A stretch of DNA of 64,000 bases from Cystobasidiopsis lactophilus (lineage: Eukaryota; Basidiomycota; Agaricostilbomycetes; Agaricostilbales; Chionosphaeraceae): assembly GCA_001599975.1 (NCBI GenBank), contig BCIO01000001.1, positions 3,779,631-3,843,630 on the forward strand. The letters run 5' to 3'. Shown here one piece after another: positions 11,519-22,480 of the stretch; position 1 is the first letter of the stretch, and every line of letters starts with the position of its first letter. Below the pieces are notes generated by a model that made no database searches, was not told where the DNA came from, and saw nothing but the letters and a program-made list of their open reading frames with translations. Made by a program: the position numbers and the translations under genes.

Positions 11519-13813
11519 TCACTTGCTCCACTTCTTTCGATGAGCAGTCTCGGCTTGATGACTTTCACGGACTACCGCTCTGGTTACTTCCACGAGCGAA
11601 CGCTCAACCACCAGAATTCGAACAGCAAAGGCAACGTGGTCCAAGCTGAGTGTTCCAGCACTTTGAGGTCTGCTTGCGCCATTAAGCTCTAGCATGGGCA
11701 AATGATGAGCTTCGGTCTGTGACTTCAGTGTGGCAGGCTCACAATCGACTGTCGTCCTCTCGAAAGTGGCCGCGAGGCTATGGAGCGCTGCGTCCATCAG
11801 GGACTCTTTAGTCCCCTCTGTGAAGAGAGTTTGCATCTTCTCCTCGTCCACCTCGCCATTTTTCTACATGATCAGAGTCGTTATTCACTGTCTGAAGCGA
11901 GAACAACACGGGGGAACGCGTACCGTACGCGCCAGTCCATTCGCAGCAATCGCGATGCGCCTATAAGAGTCTGGTGTAAGTGTCAGTCTTTGATTCAGAA
12001 ACAGCCCTCTTTAGAGGAACGCGAGAATGACACACACCTAAGCAAACGGGGCTTGCGGTCCGGAGTTCATGGGCCTTGATGCGCTTGAAGAGCTCTAGAC
12101 GAACTCGAAGCCAGTTGCAATCGCATTTGGCATGCGGCTCAACAATCAGCGCAAAACTGGCGGCTCACGCCGAGTAAGCATAGTCAAATGCTTGGCGCTG
12201 AGTCTCGCTCACTTGTTGTTCGCACCGATGATGACCGCGGCCTGGACGATCTCTGAACACTGCTTGTTCAGGAAATCGCGGACCTCACTGGATCCTGACG
12301 TCAACTGGCAGCAGTAGGGCAATGGCATACCAACGCACGGCAGATCCTGCAGTCGTTTTGCTTGCACTCCGCTCGACAGATCTGCCCCCGGCAGCCGCCC
12401 CAAATATCGGTAGGTTTGAACACCATTGACTAGCGATCCCGGCAGCAGACTGCTCTTTCAGTCAGGAGAGTTCCATCGCAAAGCACCGCAGACACCCACC
12501 AAAGGCCAGTGTGATGCTCGCCTCGCGCAAGATACCCGGTTACGACGCCATACCGAACAGGCGGGCACCATTTGGTGAGAACAATCTCTTGGACGGGGTA
12601 GCCAGGCTTGACATCTTCAAGGCGCACGCCCGGCATGGAGGGCACCAAAATCTCGGGTTGGCCGGGGACGAACGAAGTGAACAGAGGCAGCCCCTCGGCA
12701 TTGCCCAATACGGAGCGGATGTCCAGTTGGTCGAGGCCATCAATAATCGGTGGGTTGTCTGTAGGCATTACGAGGGAGTCCCACGGCTGGTGAATTGGAT
12801 CACTGGAGGGTATTGAGCGTCTAGATGCATAGGGCAAAGCAAGCGGTCTCACAGTAGATGAACAGCGTAGGCTTCAAAAGGTCAAGTTTCCCTTTCGCCA
12901 GTGCGTCTTGCGCCAGCTGGTGAACGTATGTGTGCAGAGTCACGATGCACCGAATCGTGATGCCCTCGTTGTCCATATGCTCCAAGTCTACCGAACCATA
13001 CTCATGAGACTCCTCCACTCAGCATGCCAAACAGAACCGCTTACGTTGTAGTGTCAGCGAGAGATGAAAGGGTATGACTACTGTGGCTCCTCCCCAAAGA
13101 ACGTAGAGCAAGCAGGTAATGAGACCGTTCCCGGACGTCAACGGGGCTGACAAGAGCGTGGTCGTGGCCGGGCCGAAGGCCTGGTACAAGGCGCGCATAG
13201 CTGCGGCCAAATAACCCATGTTCCAGGTGACGGGCCGGATGTTGATGCTCTTTTGAAGGGGAGAGATCGGAGAGAAGATCACTTTGGACGCCGAAGGGGG
13301 ATGCCTGCTCCACTCCAAGTGTCTGGCAGATCGATAAGTAGAAAGAAATGTGGGAATGTGGATGGTCGGGATCGAGGTCGATTGGCGAGCGGTTTGGAAG
13401 AACTGGGCGACACAGAGGAGAGCAGAAGGGCTGCCGAAGTATATAAGCTTGGCCAGGTCCGTCGCGGAATGGGAAGGAGTCGCAATGGGCAAGAGCTGGA
13501 TCACAAAAGAAGCTTTCCAGAGACCCACGAAGGTGACAAAGTCAAGATAGCCCTCGCCAACGAAGTAGAGGGCGACAGTGCCGAGCGGGGCGACGGTGGG
13601 CGAGAGGAGGTTCTGCCAGAAGGCCGCAGCACAGTTGGTATCGTCCTCCCATTGCCTGTAGGTGATAGCATCCCAGCCTTTGGTAATTGGGTTGGGAGAG
13701 TAGAAGGCAATGCGGTTGGGAGTGGCCTTGGCATGCCGTTCGATAGCTTCCAAGTAAGTCAGGTCGAAGCATGCCGGCGTAGAGGACGGTATGGAGGGTT
13801 GGCTGCTAGCCAT
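11519..13813 (-). CDS. Adenylation-domain-only NRPS-like protein, paralog 2
   Basis: Tandem paralog of the 9.1-11.3 kb gene with the same intron positions. It starts MASSQPSIPSSTPACFDLTY at 13813. Shared blocks include AIERHAKATPNRIAFYSPN, GLITCLLYVLWGGATVVIPF, KGKLDLLKPT, PVRYGVV, NGVQTYRYLGR and SFALIVEPHA. The core loop is again degenerate (FSPISPLQKS). Unlike paralog 1 it keeps a lysine in the A10-like region (ARTKNGEVDE). The C-terminal exon ends HRKKWSK at 11519. At the second intron (around 12800-12845) I could not find a well-scoring GT-AG pair that keeps the frame used by paralog 1, so the model there is uncertain: a weak donor or a frameshift is possible. The two copies lie head to tail about 250 nt apart. 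Confidence 0.68.
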
Positions 13814-14398
13814 TGGCCATCAGCAGACAACAAGCAGAGTTCAGAATTGTGTGGGTCCTGTGACGCCGCCGCACAAGCCACAGGCCACATCTCCGCTGTT
13901 CAGCTGTGCAGAAGCAAGGCGCTATTCAACTCGAAACTTTGCGGAAGAGCTAGTTCCAGGTCCACGAGACGAGCAATCACAAGAGCGCAAAGGTCGAGCC
14001 GACGGGTGGCGTTCGGGGGGAGAGAGTGCGTGTGTGCGTGCGTGAACTCAGTATTTTCGTCCTCGCTTGGTGTTGTTCTGAGATGACCGACGTTGACGCC
14101 TTGCACAAGAGAGTCCGGGAGAAGTCGCCAGCGGGTATAGTGCCAAACGGTCAGGACAGAAAAAGTCGCAAAAAAGTGAAGCAATGCATTCCAAGTTTTC
14201 CTGTGCATCCTCCCCATCTAGAACTGCACCACACATCCCCAAAAGAACCTTCCTCGACATATAAAAGGGGAACAGGTCCAAGAGGGCGATGACGGCGAAG
14301 CAGCGAGACATTTTTTGGCCGCCCCAGATTTGGGCCAAAAACAGGTGTATGCTGAGAGAAACAGGGAATGGAGAAGGCCGGCAGCAGAAGACCCGGGA
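13814..14398. other. Intergenic, 3' side of uS7 gene
   Basis: This stretch lies between the start of adenylation-like paralog 2 and the stop of the uS7 gene. Only unsupported short open frames are present. It contains the upstream region of paralog 2 and the 3' region of uS7. Confidence 0.6.
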
Positions 14399-15488
14399 TT
14401 AACGGTTCGACTTGGCCACTCGTTCCAGCTCTGTCAAGACGACGGGCTCTTCCGTAAGCAAACTGGAAAAGACGATGCTTGGGGGGGAGGGCGCCACTGA
14501 CCATCCTTCTTCTTGATGGCGTAAGAGTTGGAAGAGCCCTTGGCGGCGTTGACAAGCTCATCCGCAAGGCATTCGGCAATCTGTGACACAAAGAAAGACT
14601 ATTAGCGACGCAAACGTGATAATAGCCCTTCGTCGTCGAACTCACAGACTTGACGTTTCGGAAGGCGGACTCGCGGACCTGTGCATCCACAAGACGCAAT
14701 CAGCACACATGGTTGCAGATAAAGGAAGCCGCCGAAACGCACGCCGATGGTGATCAAAGTGATGGCCTGGTTGACGCGGCGGAGGGGGGAGACATCGACG
14801 GCCTGCCTTCGGACGGTGCCCTGGGAGCCAATGCGGGTCGAGTCCTCGCGGGGGCCGACCTGGGTGATGGCGTCGACCAAGACCTGGATCGGGTTCTGGT
14901 CGGTCAAGAGGTGGATGATCTCAAAGGCGTGGGCGACGATGCGGACGGCCATTTGCTTCTTGCCGTTGTTGCGGCCGTTCATCATCAAGCTGTTGCGAAC
15001 CCCGTGGACTAATCAGCCCGCTGTCCAAGCAGAAACTGATCACAGGTGTGGGAGAAACGAACCTGTTGACGAGCCTCTCGACTATCGGCATCTGCGCCTT
15101 CCTGAATTGCTTGGCCTGGTAGCGGCCGGCGGTGTGTGGTGCCCAGACCGGGTTGCGGATTTGGATATAGTCGGTGAGCGAGCTGTTGAATCGAGCAAGC
15201 AGTCAAATCCTCTGCCCGTCTCCCAAAAGCTCTCGCTGCCATTTGACCCCTTACATGTCCTTGACTTCGACATCGGAGCTGTTGGAAGATTGCATCAGTC
15301 TTGAACTCCAGAATCGTAGCTTAGGGAAGGGCCACCAACCTGTCCCATTTGCCTGTTCGCACAAAGTGGACTCGGCTTAGAATTGGGCGCATGCAAAGGC
15401 TTTAAGAGCGGCGCGACGCACCAAAGAGCAAAATGCCCTCTTGCGCTGCGGCTTCAAGCTCCTTAGTGAGCAACGGGAGGATCGTCAT
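14399..15488 (-). CDS. RPS5: 40S ribosomal protein uS7 (RPS5)
   Basis: Eight exons on the minus strand: 15422-15488, 15340-15352, 15255-15278, 15063-15182, 14743-14989, 14646-14678, 14502-14580, 14399-14430. They total 615 nt, 204 residues, the usual length for eukaryotic uS7. The protein is near-canonical: [113 protein letters not shown]. uS7 sits in the head of the small subunit at the mRNA exit/E-site. Exon 2 is only 13 nt (GCAAATGGGACAG) and exon 3 only 24 nt. Both are needed to give [15 protein letters not shown]. Confidence 0.97.
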
Positions 15489-15582
15489 GGTGGATGCGGC
15501 TCTCTCCTCTCAGCGCGAATTGGCTTGGGCGGCCAAAGATTGGGCACCCGCGACCGAATTGTGGTGCGCGAGATCGCGAGAA

Positions 15583-15636
15583 AACTCGAGAAAAAGAAAA
15601 TTGAGGAAAAAGAAAAATCGGAAAAAGAAAAATCTC
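15583..15636 (-). promoter_or_regulatory. Polypyrimidine (T-rich) repeat upstream of uS7
   Basis: About 100 nt upstream of the uS7 start there are three imperfect repeats of GAAAAAGAAAA on the + strand, so the minus strand (sense for uS7) reads TTTTCTTTTTC repeatedly. Poly-pyrimidine tracts of this kind are common in fungal ribosomal-protein promoters or 5' leaders. The regulatory role is inferred. Confidence 0.4.
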
Positions 15637-16071
15637 AGTGGCTCGCAATTCATCCCTCAACCCTCCGCGAATCTTGCCCCGGTTGGCAGTCCTGCTTCCT
15701 GTAACTTCAATACACGCTGCCAGGGATGCTTGCACAGAGAAGCAGCTGACAGCGCGCGCGCTGGAGTTTCGGCCTGGCCTTCCCTTCCCCCCTGGTTGCC
15801 AAATGCAGAGTGCCTTGCCGCCAACTCGACACAGACAATAAAGTGTGCCTCGAAGATGGAAGTCGTCCGATGGCCTGCCTCAGCCGCGAGGGAGCGACAC
15901 CCAAACCTTGAAACCTTGCTCCTGGCCGCTGCCCTTTTGCCGGCGCCCGAAAGCACCTGGACTTTGCTTGAAAACGTGGAGGGCCCTGCCTTTCTGACTA
16001 CTGTCTCTCTCCAGCTTGTTCTGTCTCGACCAGGCTTTCGTTTTCGCAAGAGCAGCAATTAGCAGCGCGAG

Positions 16072-17433
16072 ATGAGCACCGCGAACAGAAGGGGCTCAGC
16101 CCACTCCATCTTCTCGCTCGCCTCGCCCTTGCCGCCCCCTCAGCCCAAGAGCCCGGCGGCGCAGAAGGGCGGCAACTTCTTGTCCAAGCTGATTCATCAC
16201 CACCACAAGGCCAAGCAACGCAGCAATGGCAGCGACGAGCTGGATTGGATGTGCAAGGGCGAGGACCTCGAGGACAACTTTGAATGGTCGGCCGGCGAGG
16301 TGGGTCTCCCAAGCCGTCTGGCAGTGGCTTTCGAGAAAGAGGAGGCTGAGATGGAATGGTTCGCACAGCTGCCCTCATCGCTGCCAGCACCTCTAGAGCG
16401 CCGCTTGTCCGGCGTGCCCCCTCCTTTGCTCAGCAGCGGCTCCGGCAAGGGCCACTCGTCCAGCGACTCGGATGTGTCCGAGATCGACACGCCAGCCTCG
16501 TCCAGGCCCAACTCACAGCACCCCGACTTTCAAATCGTGCTCTCCGCCGACGCCTACTCGGGCAACACCTTTCGGCCACTGGACACTTTCAAGCCGGTCG
16601 ACATCTCCCCTCTCAAGCTCTCGGGCAAGCAGAGGTCGGCATCGTCTTCCATCGGCTCCATGGCAGAAGTCAAGCCGCCGCCGATCCAGGAGGAGGAGCA
16701 AGAGCTGGACGAGAAGAAGGCCAAGCGAAAGAAGAAGCACGAGTCGGCCGCCATCGAGGCCCTCGACGAGTGGTTCTCTGCCCACCCGCCTTCCAACCCT
16801 ACCCAGCCTCTCAACGTGACCAGGTCGCCGTCGGCCCAGTCCAGCCGCTCTTCTTCCCTCAACAACCCCATGGCCAACTTGGCTCTCAACTCCCGCTCTG
16901 CCTCCCCTGCCTCCATCGGCCCAGTTACGACCGCATCAAACTCTTCATCCAGCAGCCTTCGAAAGCCAAAGCCGGCACCTTTGATCTTGACGACCATGCC
17001 ATCTCCCAGTTCGCCCTCGAGCCTCTACAAAGAAGCCTTCGACTCTCGCTCTCTGCCCTCCCTTCCCGCTACCCGCCCACCTCGCTCGCCCATGCGCAAC
17101 CCCCAAGTCTCCCCGACCTCCTACTTCCCACCAGCAGAGCCAGTCAAGACGCCCGTCTCGGCCAAGCGCGCCTCGCAGATCACCATCATCGACAAGGAGC
17201 CCCGACCCCTGCCGCGCCGGCCGAGCAACGATCTGGCACTGCAAAAGGAGCGCCGCAGGACCAGCGGGCGGAGGCCGTCGAGCGTCATGTGCTTGCCTTC
17301 AGCCACCTCGCCCTCTTGGACCGACGTGCCCTCCCCCTCCCAGGCCAAGCGCATGTCGGATTACCAAGCCAAGCGGATGTCCGACTCCCAGGCTAAGCGG
17401 CTTTCGGACGACAGGAATTACGGCTACATCTGA
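16072..17433 (+). CDS. Serine/proline-rich orphan protein
   Basis: Single-exon frame of 453 residues starting MSTANRRGSAHSIFSLASP, divergent from uS7 with a 580 nt shared upstream region. A short conserved-looking N-terminal part (GGNFLSKLIHHHHKAKQ, then DELDWMCKGEDLEDNFEW) is followed by disordered Ser/Pro-rich sequence with several basic Arg-Arg-Ser phosphorylation-like sites. The C-terminus carries three tandem repeats of QAKRMSD (QAKRMSDYQAKRMSDSQAKR) and ends NYGYI. I recognise no domain. Codon use and the absence of stops over 1.36 kb support it as coding. It converges tail to tail on ESS2 with about 180 nt between the stops. Confidence 0.75.
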   Translation: MSTANRRGSAHSIFSLASPLPPPQPKSPAAQKGGNFLSKLIHHHHKAKQRSNGSDELDWMCKGEDLEDNFEWSAGEVGLPSRLAVAFEKEEAEMEWFAQLPSSLPAPLERRLSGVPPPLLSSGSGKGHSSSDSDVSEIDTPASSRPNSQHPDFQIVLSADAYSGNTFRPLDTFKPVDISPLKLSGKQRSASSSIGSMAEVKPPPIQEEEQELDEKKAKRKKKHESAAIEALDEWFSAHPPSNPTQPLNVTRSPSAQSSRSSSLNNPMANLALNSRSASPASIGPVTTASNSSSSSLRKPKPAPLILTTMPSPSSPSSLYKEAFDSRSLPSLPATRPPRSPMRNPQVSPTSYFPPAEPVKTPVSAKRASQITIIDKEPRPLPRRPSNDLALQKERRRTSGRRPSSVMCLPSATSPSWTDVPSPSQAKRMSDYQAKRMSDSQAKRLSDDRNYGYI

Positions 17434-17614
17434 TCGCGCGATCTGTGAGGAATTGGAAAAGAGAGGAGGTTAGGGTCCTTAACGAACACGGAAAACGCAA
17501 AAATTGTCAAATAAAGCTCGAGAGGAGCACCCTTCACGCGTGGAATGTCTTGTCATGTCCCAAGAGAAAATGCACAGTGTTACAGCGAGATGTTACAATG
17601 CGAGATGATGGTGT

Positions 17615-19388
17615 TCAGTCCCAAGTGGCCTTCTGCAGCCTTTCCCGAACTTCCTTCTCCCTCTGCTTGGCGCTCAAGCTCGTCTCCACCACCGGTGCGG
17701 ACGGGGTGCGACTGGCCGTCTGAGGCGTCCGAGCCGTCTTGTCCAACAAGCTCCTTCCAGCCGGGGTCAGCCCTTGCCTGGTCGGCGTGCCTTTTGGCGT
17801 GTCGAATACGCTGGACATGGCCGGGGTTAAGCTGCCGCTCAACCTCTTCTTGGCCGCCGCGCTCTGCAAAGTGGGCAGGTTGACGCCGTGCCTGGCGGAC
17901 AGGCTCTTGGACGCTTTCTTGGCCATCTTGAGCGCCAGCTCCTCGCGCCTTGGCGTCTGTGGGATCTTGAACGGCCCTTCTTTGATCGGCGGCGGCGGTG
18001 CGGGCTCGTCGGAGTCGAGAGAGCGCAGGGCGACCGGGGTGGAAGAGATGGTGCCGTAGGTCATCAGCTGCTTGATGCCTTTGGTGCCTAGGGTGGAAGC
18101 GGAAGGTGTTGGGAGGGCATCGACGAAAGAGTAGCCTTGAACTCGAGGCGTGACAGGGTCTCTGCCAGGGTATGGGGTGCCGGTGATGGCGGCGGCGATG
18201 TTGGACCTCGAGGGCGAAGGAGGGAAGAGCTTGGGGTCAAAGGTGGAAGCTGGGACCAGCCGCGTATTGGAGTGGTTGATGCCTTTGGGCGCAGACCCTG
18301 CGTTGTCCAAGCTGGAGAAAGAGCGGGCTGACGGTGGCAAGGAGGCCAGGTCAGTCAGCGAGAGGTTGACGTCCGGTGCAAACATGAGATTGTTTCGTGT
18401 CTGTAGCAGAAGCTCACTAAACATATTTCAAGACACGAAGGAGGATCCAGACGCACCTTGTAAGGCCAAGCATCGACAAAACCAATCTCCTTGCCCATCG
18501 CTTCTGCGGGTTGCTCCTCCGTCTCTTCTTGAGCCTGTGGCACGACCAAGCTGCCTTCCTCTGCCGGTGCATCACCTTCTGAAGCAGAGGCGGCCTCGAT
18601 CATGAGCTGGCTGGCCTTGCCAGTGATAACCCGCTGCTTTGCCACCTGCACACTGTCCCTGTCGCCCGCCACGCTGGTCCTCCCATGCTCGAGCACCAGC
18701 CTCTCGCCCGGCCTGCCTGGCTCTGCGCCCTCAATCAAGCCCACGCTACCGTCCGCCGAAGCCTGAACGGCCCGCTGGACGCACTCGATGAGCCTGGTGC
18801 GCGCCTCCCTGTTCTGGCGCTCCCGCTCGTTCGCTTTGGCTTCCGAGTCGTACGCCCACGAGTACCTGGACCGCCGGGCGTCGTTGTTGCGCTGGAGGAT
18901 CTCGGCGAACGAGGCGTTGTCCTCCGAGGTGTATTTGGCGAGGAAGGAAGTCAGGCTGACCTCGTCCTCCCACGCCTTGCCGCCGCCTTCCCCGTCCTCG
19001 TCCAAGCCTAGCTGGGACGCTGCTGCTGTGGAAGGAGCGACAGAGGGCCGCCTGAGGGGCGTGTCGCCGGTGAAGCGAGGGGTGTCGAACCGGCCAGCGG
19101 CAACGTCAATGTCGGCGAACGACTCGAGCGCCTGCCTCCGGGCGTGCGCCTCCTGCGCCCTCTCGACGGCGTCCAGGTCGGGGAAGAAGTCGCGGCGGAT
19201 GATGCGGGCCAGCGCTTCGGTATAGTCATCCTCCTGTACGACAAATCAGCCATTGTCGCTCAATTGGGCTCAAGTCGATGGCAGCAACGCACGGATAGGA
19301 TCTGCTGCCTGTACACGCTCAAGTGCCGCTTGCCAGGCCGACTCAAAGCAGTCTCAGCAGGCCGCTTGGCCACGGACGACGACGACAT
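17615..19388 (-). CDS. ESS2: ESS2/DGCR14 (Bis1) splicing-associated nuclear protein
   Basis: Three exons, 19293-19388, 18457-19233 and 17615-18400, together 552 residues. Start MSSSSVAKRP at 19388. Diagnostic ESS2 motifs appear in order: EDDYTEALARIIRRDFFPDL near residue 33, the FLAKYTSEDNASF block, WPYKTRNNLMF across intron 2, TPRVQGYSFVDALPTPS, a MTYGTISSTP block, and the closing RREELALKMAKKASKSL. ESS2 associates with late spliceosomes. Introns have GTGCGT donors and TACAG/CTACAG acceptors. Confidence 0.93.
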
Positions 19389-20483
19389 TCGATGGCAGTA
19401 CGGGAGCAAGAAAATTCAAATGCAAAAAAGAAGGGGAGGACTCTCAGAAGCCAGGGTTCCATCCAACCATTGCCCGCACTGCTGCCCCAAGCCTGACGAC
19501 CTCGTGAGAGAGAAGCCAAGCGAAGGGAGCCCGGCTTGCCCGTCATCCGCCGCCGTGAAGCGAGCTTCAGAACAAAAGCAAACCGCAGTCCAGCCAGCAA
19601 ACCGACACCCGGAGGCGAAGGGCGGCTTAGACAGGCGCTAAAGAGTAAAGCAACAGCCAGGTCATCGAGGTCCACGCGACATGAACAAGTTGTTCTCGCT
19701 GTAAAATGGAGTGGAAGCCCTCTGGTGTCATCAACGAGTCGAGGAAATGCAGCTCTTTTGAGTTGCTAGACAATCGCTGTTGGCCGCCACCAGGCTTTAG
19801 TACGATGCTCTGAGAGGAATAGGAGGGGCCAAGCACGCACGATATGTACTATACATAGATCCTGGCGACGATGGAAAATTTTCAAGGAAGCAGAAAAGTC
19901 AGTGATGGCGCTCCAAAAGTTGCAGCAAGCGAAGGAGGGGCACCTGTAAGAGTACTGCAGGCGTAAAAGTGGTCAGTAAAGGGCTTGAGGAAGGTATAGG
20001 GCAGGGGGAAGGGAGCGCACTTGTCTGAAGCTCTCCAAGAAAATCTGCGCGCGTTTTGTGCTCGATTTTCTTTTCTCAAGCCCGGTGCACCTTGTGGTTG
20101 CGCAAAGCGGTCAATGCGTCACTTGGGACCGGTTTTCAGGGTCGTCAGACGCGTGCAGGGCAAGGCCTGGGCGAGCTCAGGGTTTGGGGAGGGTCGGGGC
20201 AAGCGATGGAATGAAATCTCCTCGAGGAGCCTGTTCCAAGGCAGACCCGCTGCACAGAAAGGGAACTCGATAGAGCAAACAAGACACAAATGAGAAGGAG
20301 AGATTGCGTTGGCAAAAGCAGACTGTGGAAGAGAGGATCGACGGCATCCGGGTTGGCAGGCAAAGATTTGCCACTCCCTGAATGACCAAAGGGATGGCTT
20401 CGAGTCCTGCTGGTACTGTGCCTCTGTAAGAGCGGATGACTTTTAGAGGTCGGCGAGGAGGACTTACAAGAATAACAAGATGC
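19389..20483. other. Intergenic region without supported gene
   Basis: Upstream of ESS2 and downstream of the next minus-strand gene. Open frames here are short, lack recognisable motifs and have no convincing splice structure. Confidence 0.6.
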
Positions 20484-21615
20484 TCAGCCACGATGGCCAG
20501 CGCCGGAAGCGGCAGCGGCAGTGGCAGCGAGTGAGCGCGGGAAGTAGATGGGCGGATGGATTTTGTGCAGCTCTCGACACTTTTCGGCACTCATGCTGAT
20601 GTCTAGAGCCACGAACAAAAGCCTGACGTCGATTGACTTCCTCTGTTCAATTTTGCCAGCGCCAGTGTGCGGAGCCCCTCGACCATTTCTGGAGTCAAAC
20701 AGCTGTACGAGAATTGACTCATCGACTTCGACTCTGGGAAGACCGCGGTAGGTGAGCGGGCCGCCAAGTGCCCCCGCCCGCGGCTCTTGGAGAGCTAGCG
20801 GTCCAGCGTGACCTTCCGGTTGGTTGAACCACCAAAACTGTTTGAGGTCAGTGTCCTTCAGGTCCTGGAGAGCTTTGAAATTGAGCCCAGGCCAGCCCTT
20901 TCGAGGGAATAGTGAACGAACTACCGCGACGACACCTTGGTCTGGAAACTCTGCGCTGTGGTCCAGGGTCTTCCACAAACTGTGCATTGCCCACCAGGAA
21001 ACGTGCCCTTGCAAACTGTATTCCTGAATAGTGGCCTCAATGATTTTCATTCGGGCAAGGTGGTTGAAGTCAAGGTGCAGGAAAATGGTGGGTTCGTAGC
21101 CTTTGCCGCCAGCAAGGACGCCCTGGATGCGCTCTGTGAGACTTTAAAACAACACCTGGAAACATAATACCAACTCTAGCGACAGGGTAGAACGGTATGA
21201 TGAGGCAGTGCTTGCCCGGTTCAAGGAGCAGTCGACAATGCCTCCTAAAGGTGGATTGGAAAGAGGCCGATAGAAAAGAAACGGGAACATACTCTTGAGC
21301 TTTCAACATTTCGTCCAAAACGTGCTCATTGGTCAGTGAACCCAGCCATCCAGGCCCAAGATGGAGATTCGGAAGCTGCCACACGCCTGGCTTGGCTAGC
21401 TCGCGCATTCTTTCGACGGTTATGCCATCTTTGAAAGCGACGGATGCATGGATTTCTAAATCGTGAGCGGCATCAGCCTTCGTTTTCGGGTCTTTGAGGG
21501 GGTCGGCACAGATGCGCATGCAGTGGACCGTCTGCTTTTCGAGGACGCGGGCACTAGATTTGACACCGAATTGGATGTTCTGTTCGAAAGTAGATCCTCT
21601 TGGAGTTGGTGACAT
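20484..21615 (-). CDS. Orphan protein (three exons)
   Basis: Starts MSPTPRGSTFEQN at 21615. Exon 1 ends at LDEMLKAQE (donor GTATGT near 21290). Exon 2 (RHCRLLLEPGKHCLIIPFYP) is short. A 41 nt intron (GTATTATG...CACAG, near 21130-21175) joins it to ERIQGVLAGGKGYEPTIF, and the frame then stays open to AAAASGAGHRG at 20484. Mixed alpha/beta composition; no signal peptide or TM. Blocks such as LHLGPGWLGSLTNEHVLDEML and GHVSWWAMHSLWKTLDHS do not match a family I know. Probably a lineage-specific gene. Confidence 0.6.
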
Positions 21616-22480
21616 GCTCTTCTGTATCTGGCGTTAGTAGTCGTTACTTTGTAATAGAGAGCTTATGAAGACGAAAGGCGCGACTTGCAACATTTGCCAT
21701 CAGTGTTTCGGTACCTCAGAGAATAGTGGACAAGCGCCAAAAGCGGTTTCGTTCGAATGGCCGGCAAGAGAAGACCTATGGGAACTCCGGGCAGGCTGTA
21801 ACGGAACCGAACGGACAGAAGGTGGCCAGACAAAGGGAAGGATCGGACCCCCGATAGCACTGATGTACCCTCGAGCATTTATACGGGAAGAAAATATCCA
21901 GTTTCGTTGTAAGACGAAGGCATCATGTTATAAGGAAACGTTCAGGCAACTGGAAGAACAGCTGTGACATCCTATCTGGGCGATTGGGAGTGGTTCTCAA
22001 CAGGCGGTCATATAGACCAGCAATTACAGTACCAGAACACCAAGAAGCACAGAAATGACAGGGCCAACAGATCGAATAGCAAGAGAGATTCGCTGTGACT
22101 GTGGCTTGCCACCGTGGCATATATCAAACGCAACACCTGTATCAACCGCTCACGACAAGGCCAAATTCACTTCACGATAAGACACAGGAAGTCGAACAAG
22201 GCAATATGACGCGTAAATGATAACCACTAGCAGAATGATGGCGGAGCGCGGAAGAAAGGGCGGGATCGCACTTTCTGTCTCGTCCTCCCAACTTGATCTC
22301 TTGTGTCCATCTGGGAAGCGTTTTGGATCGTCTAACTCATTTTCAATGCGCGGGTTTGAGGCGATGAAGAAACGCCGGCCTGCGCGGTCTCGATTTGGCA
22401 ATGGTCCCTTGCATGTGCCTTAGTGGATTCGGACACTGGCTGCTCCTAGCGTGCTTCTTGTCCAGCAACTATACAGTGTC
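21616..22480. other. Intergenic region, divergent promoters
   Basis: About 860 nt between the starts of the orphan (minus) and the nucleoside-permease family gene (plus). No coding signal seen beyond short unsupported frames. Confidence 0.55.

Noticed and set aside
14048-14338. 96-residue minus-strand frame 3' of uS7
   Set aside because: No homology, lies in the 3' region of uS7, and lacks any supporting splice or motif evidence.
16356-17396. 346-residue + frame inside the Ser/Pro-rich orphan
   Set aside because: A shifted frame of the same low-complexity sequence; Arg/Leu/Gln-rich composition typical of a shadow frame.
20484-21615. Possible kinship of this orphan and the 44-45 kb orphan with the RxPxxGW family (GPGWLGSLTNE, GDSWLGTFKD)
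   Set aside because: Only a few residues around GW match; the DN half of the module is missing, so I do not group them.
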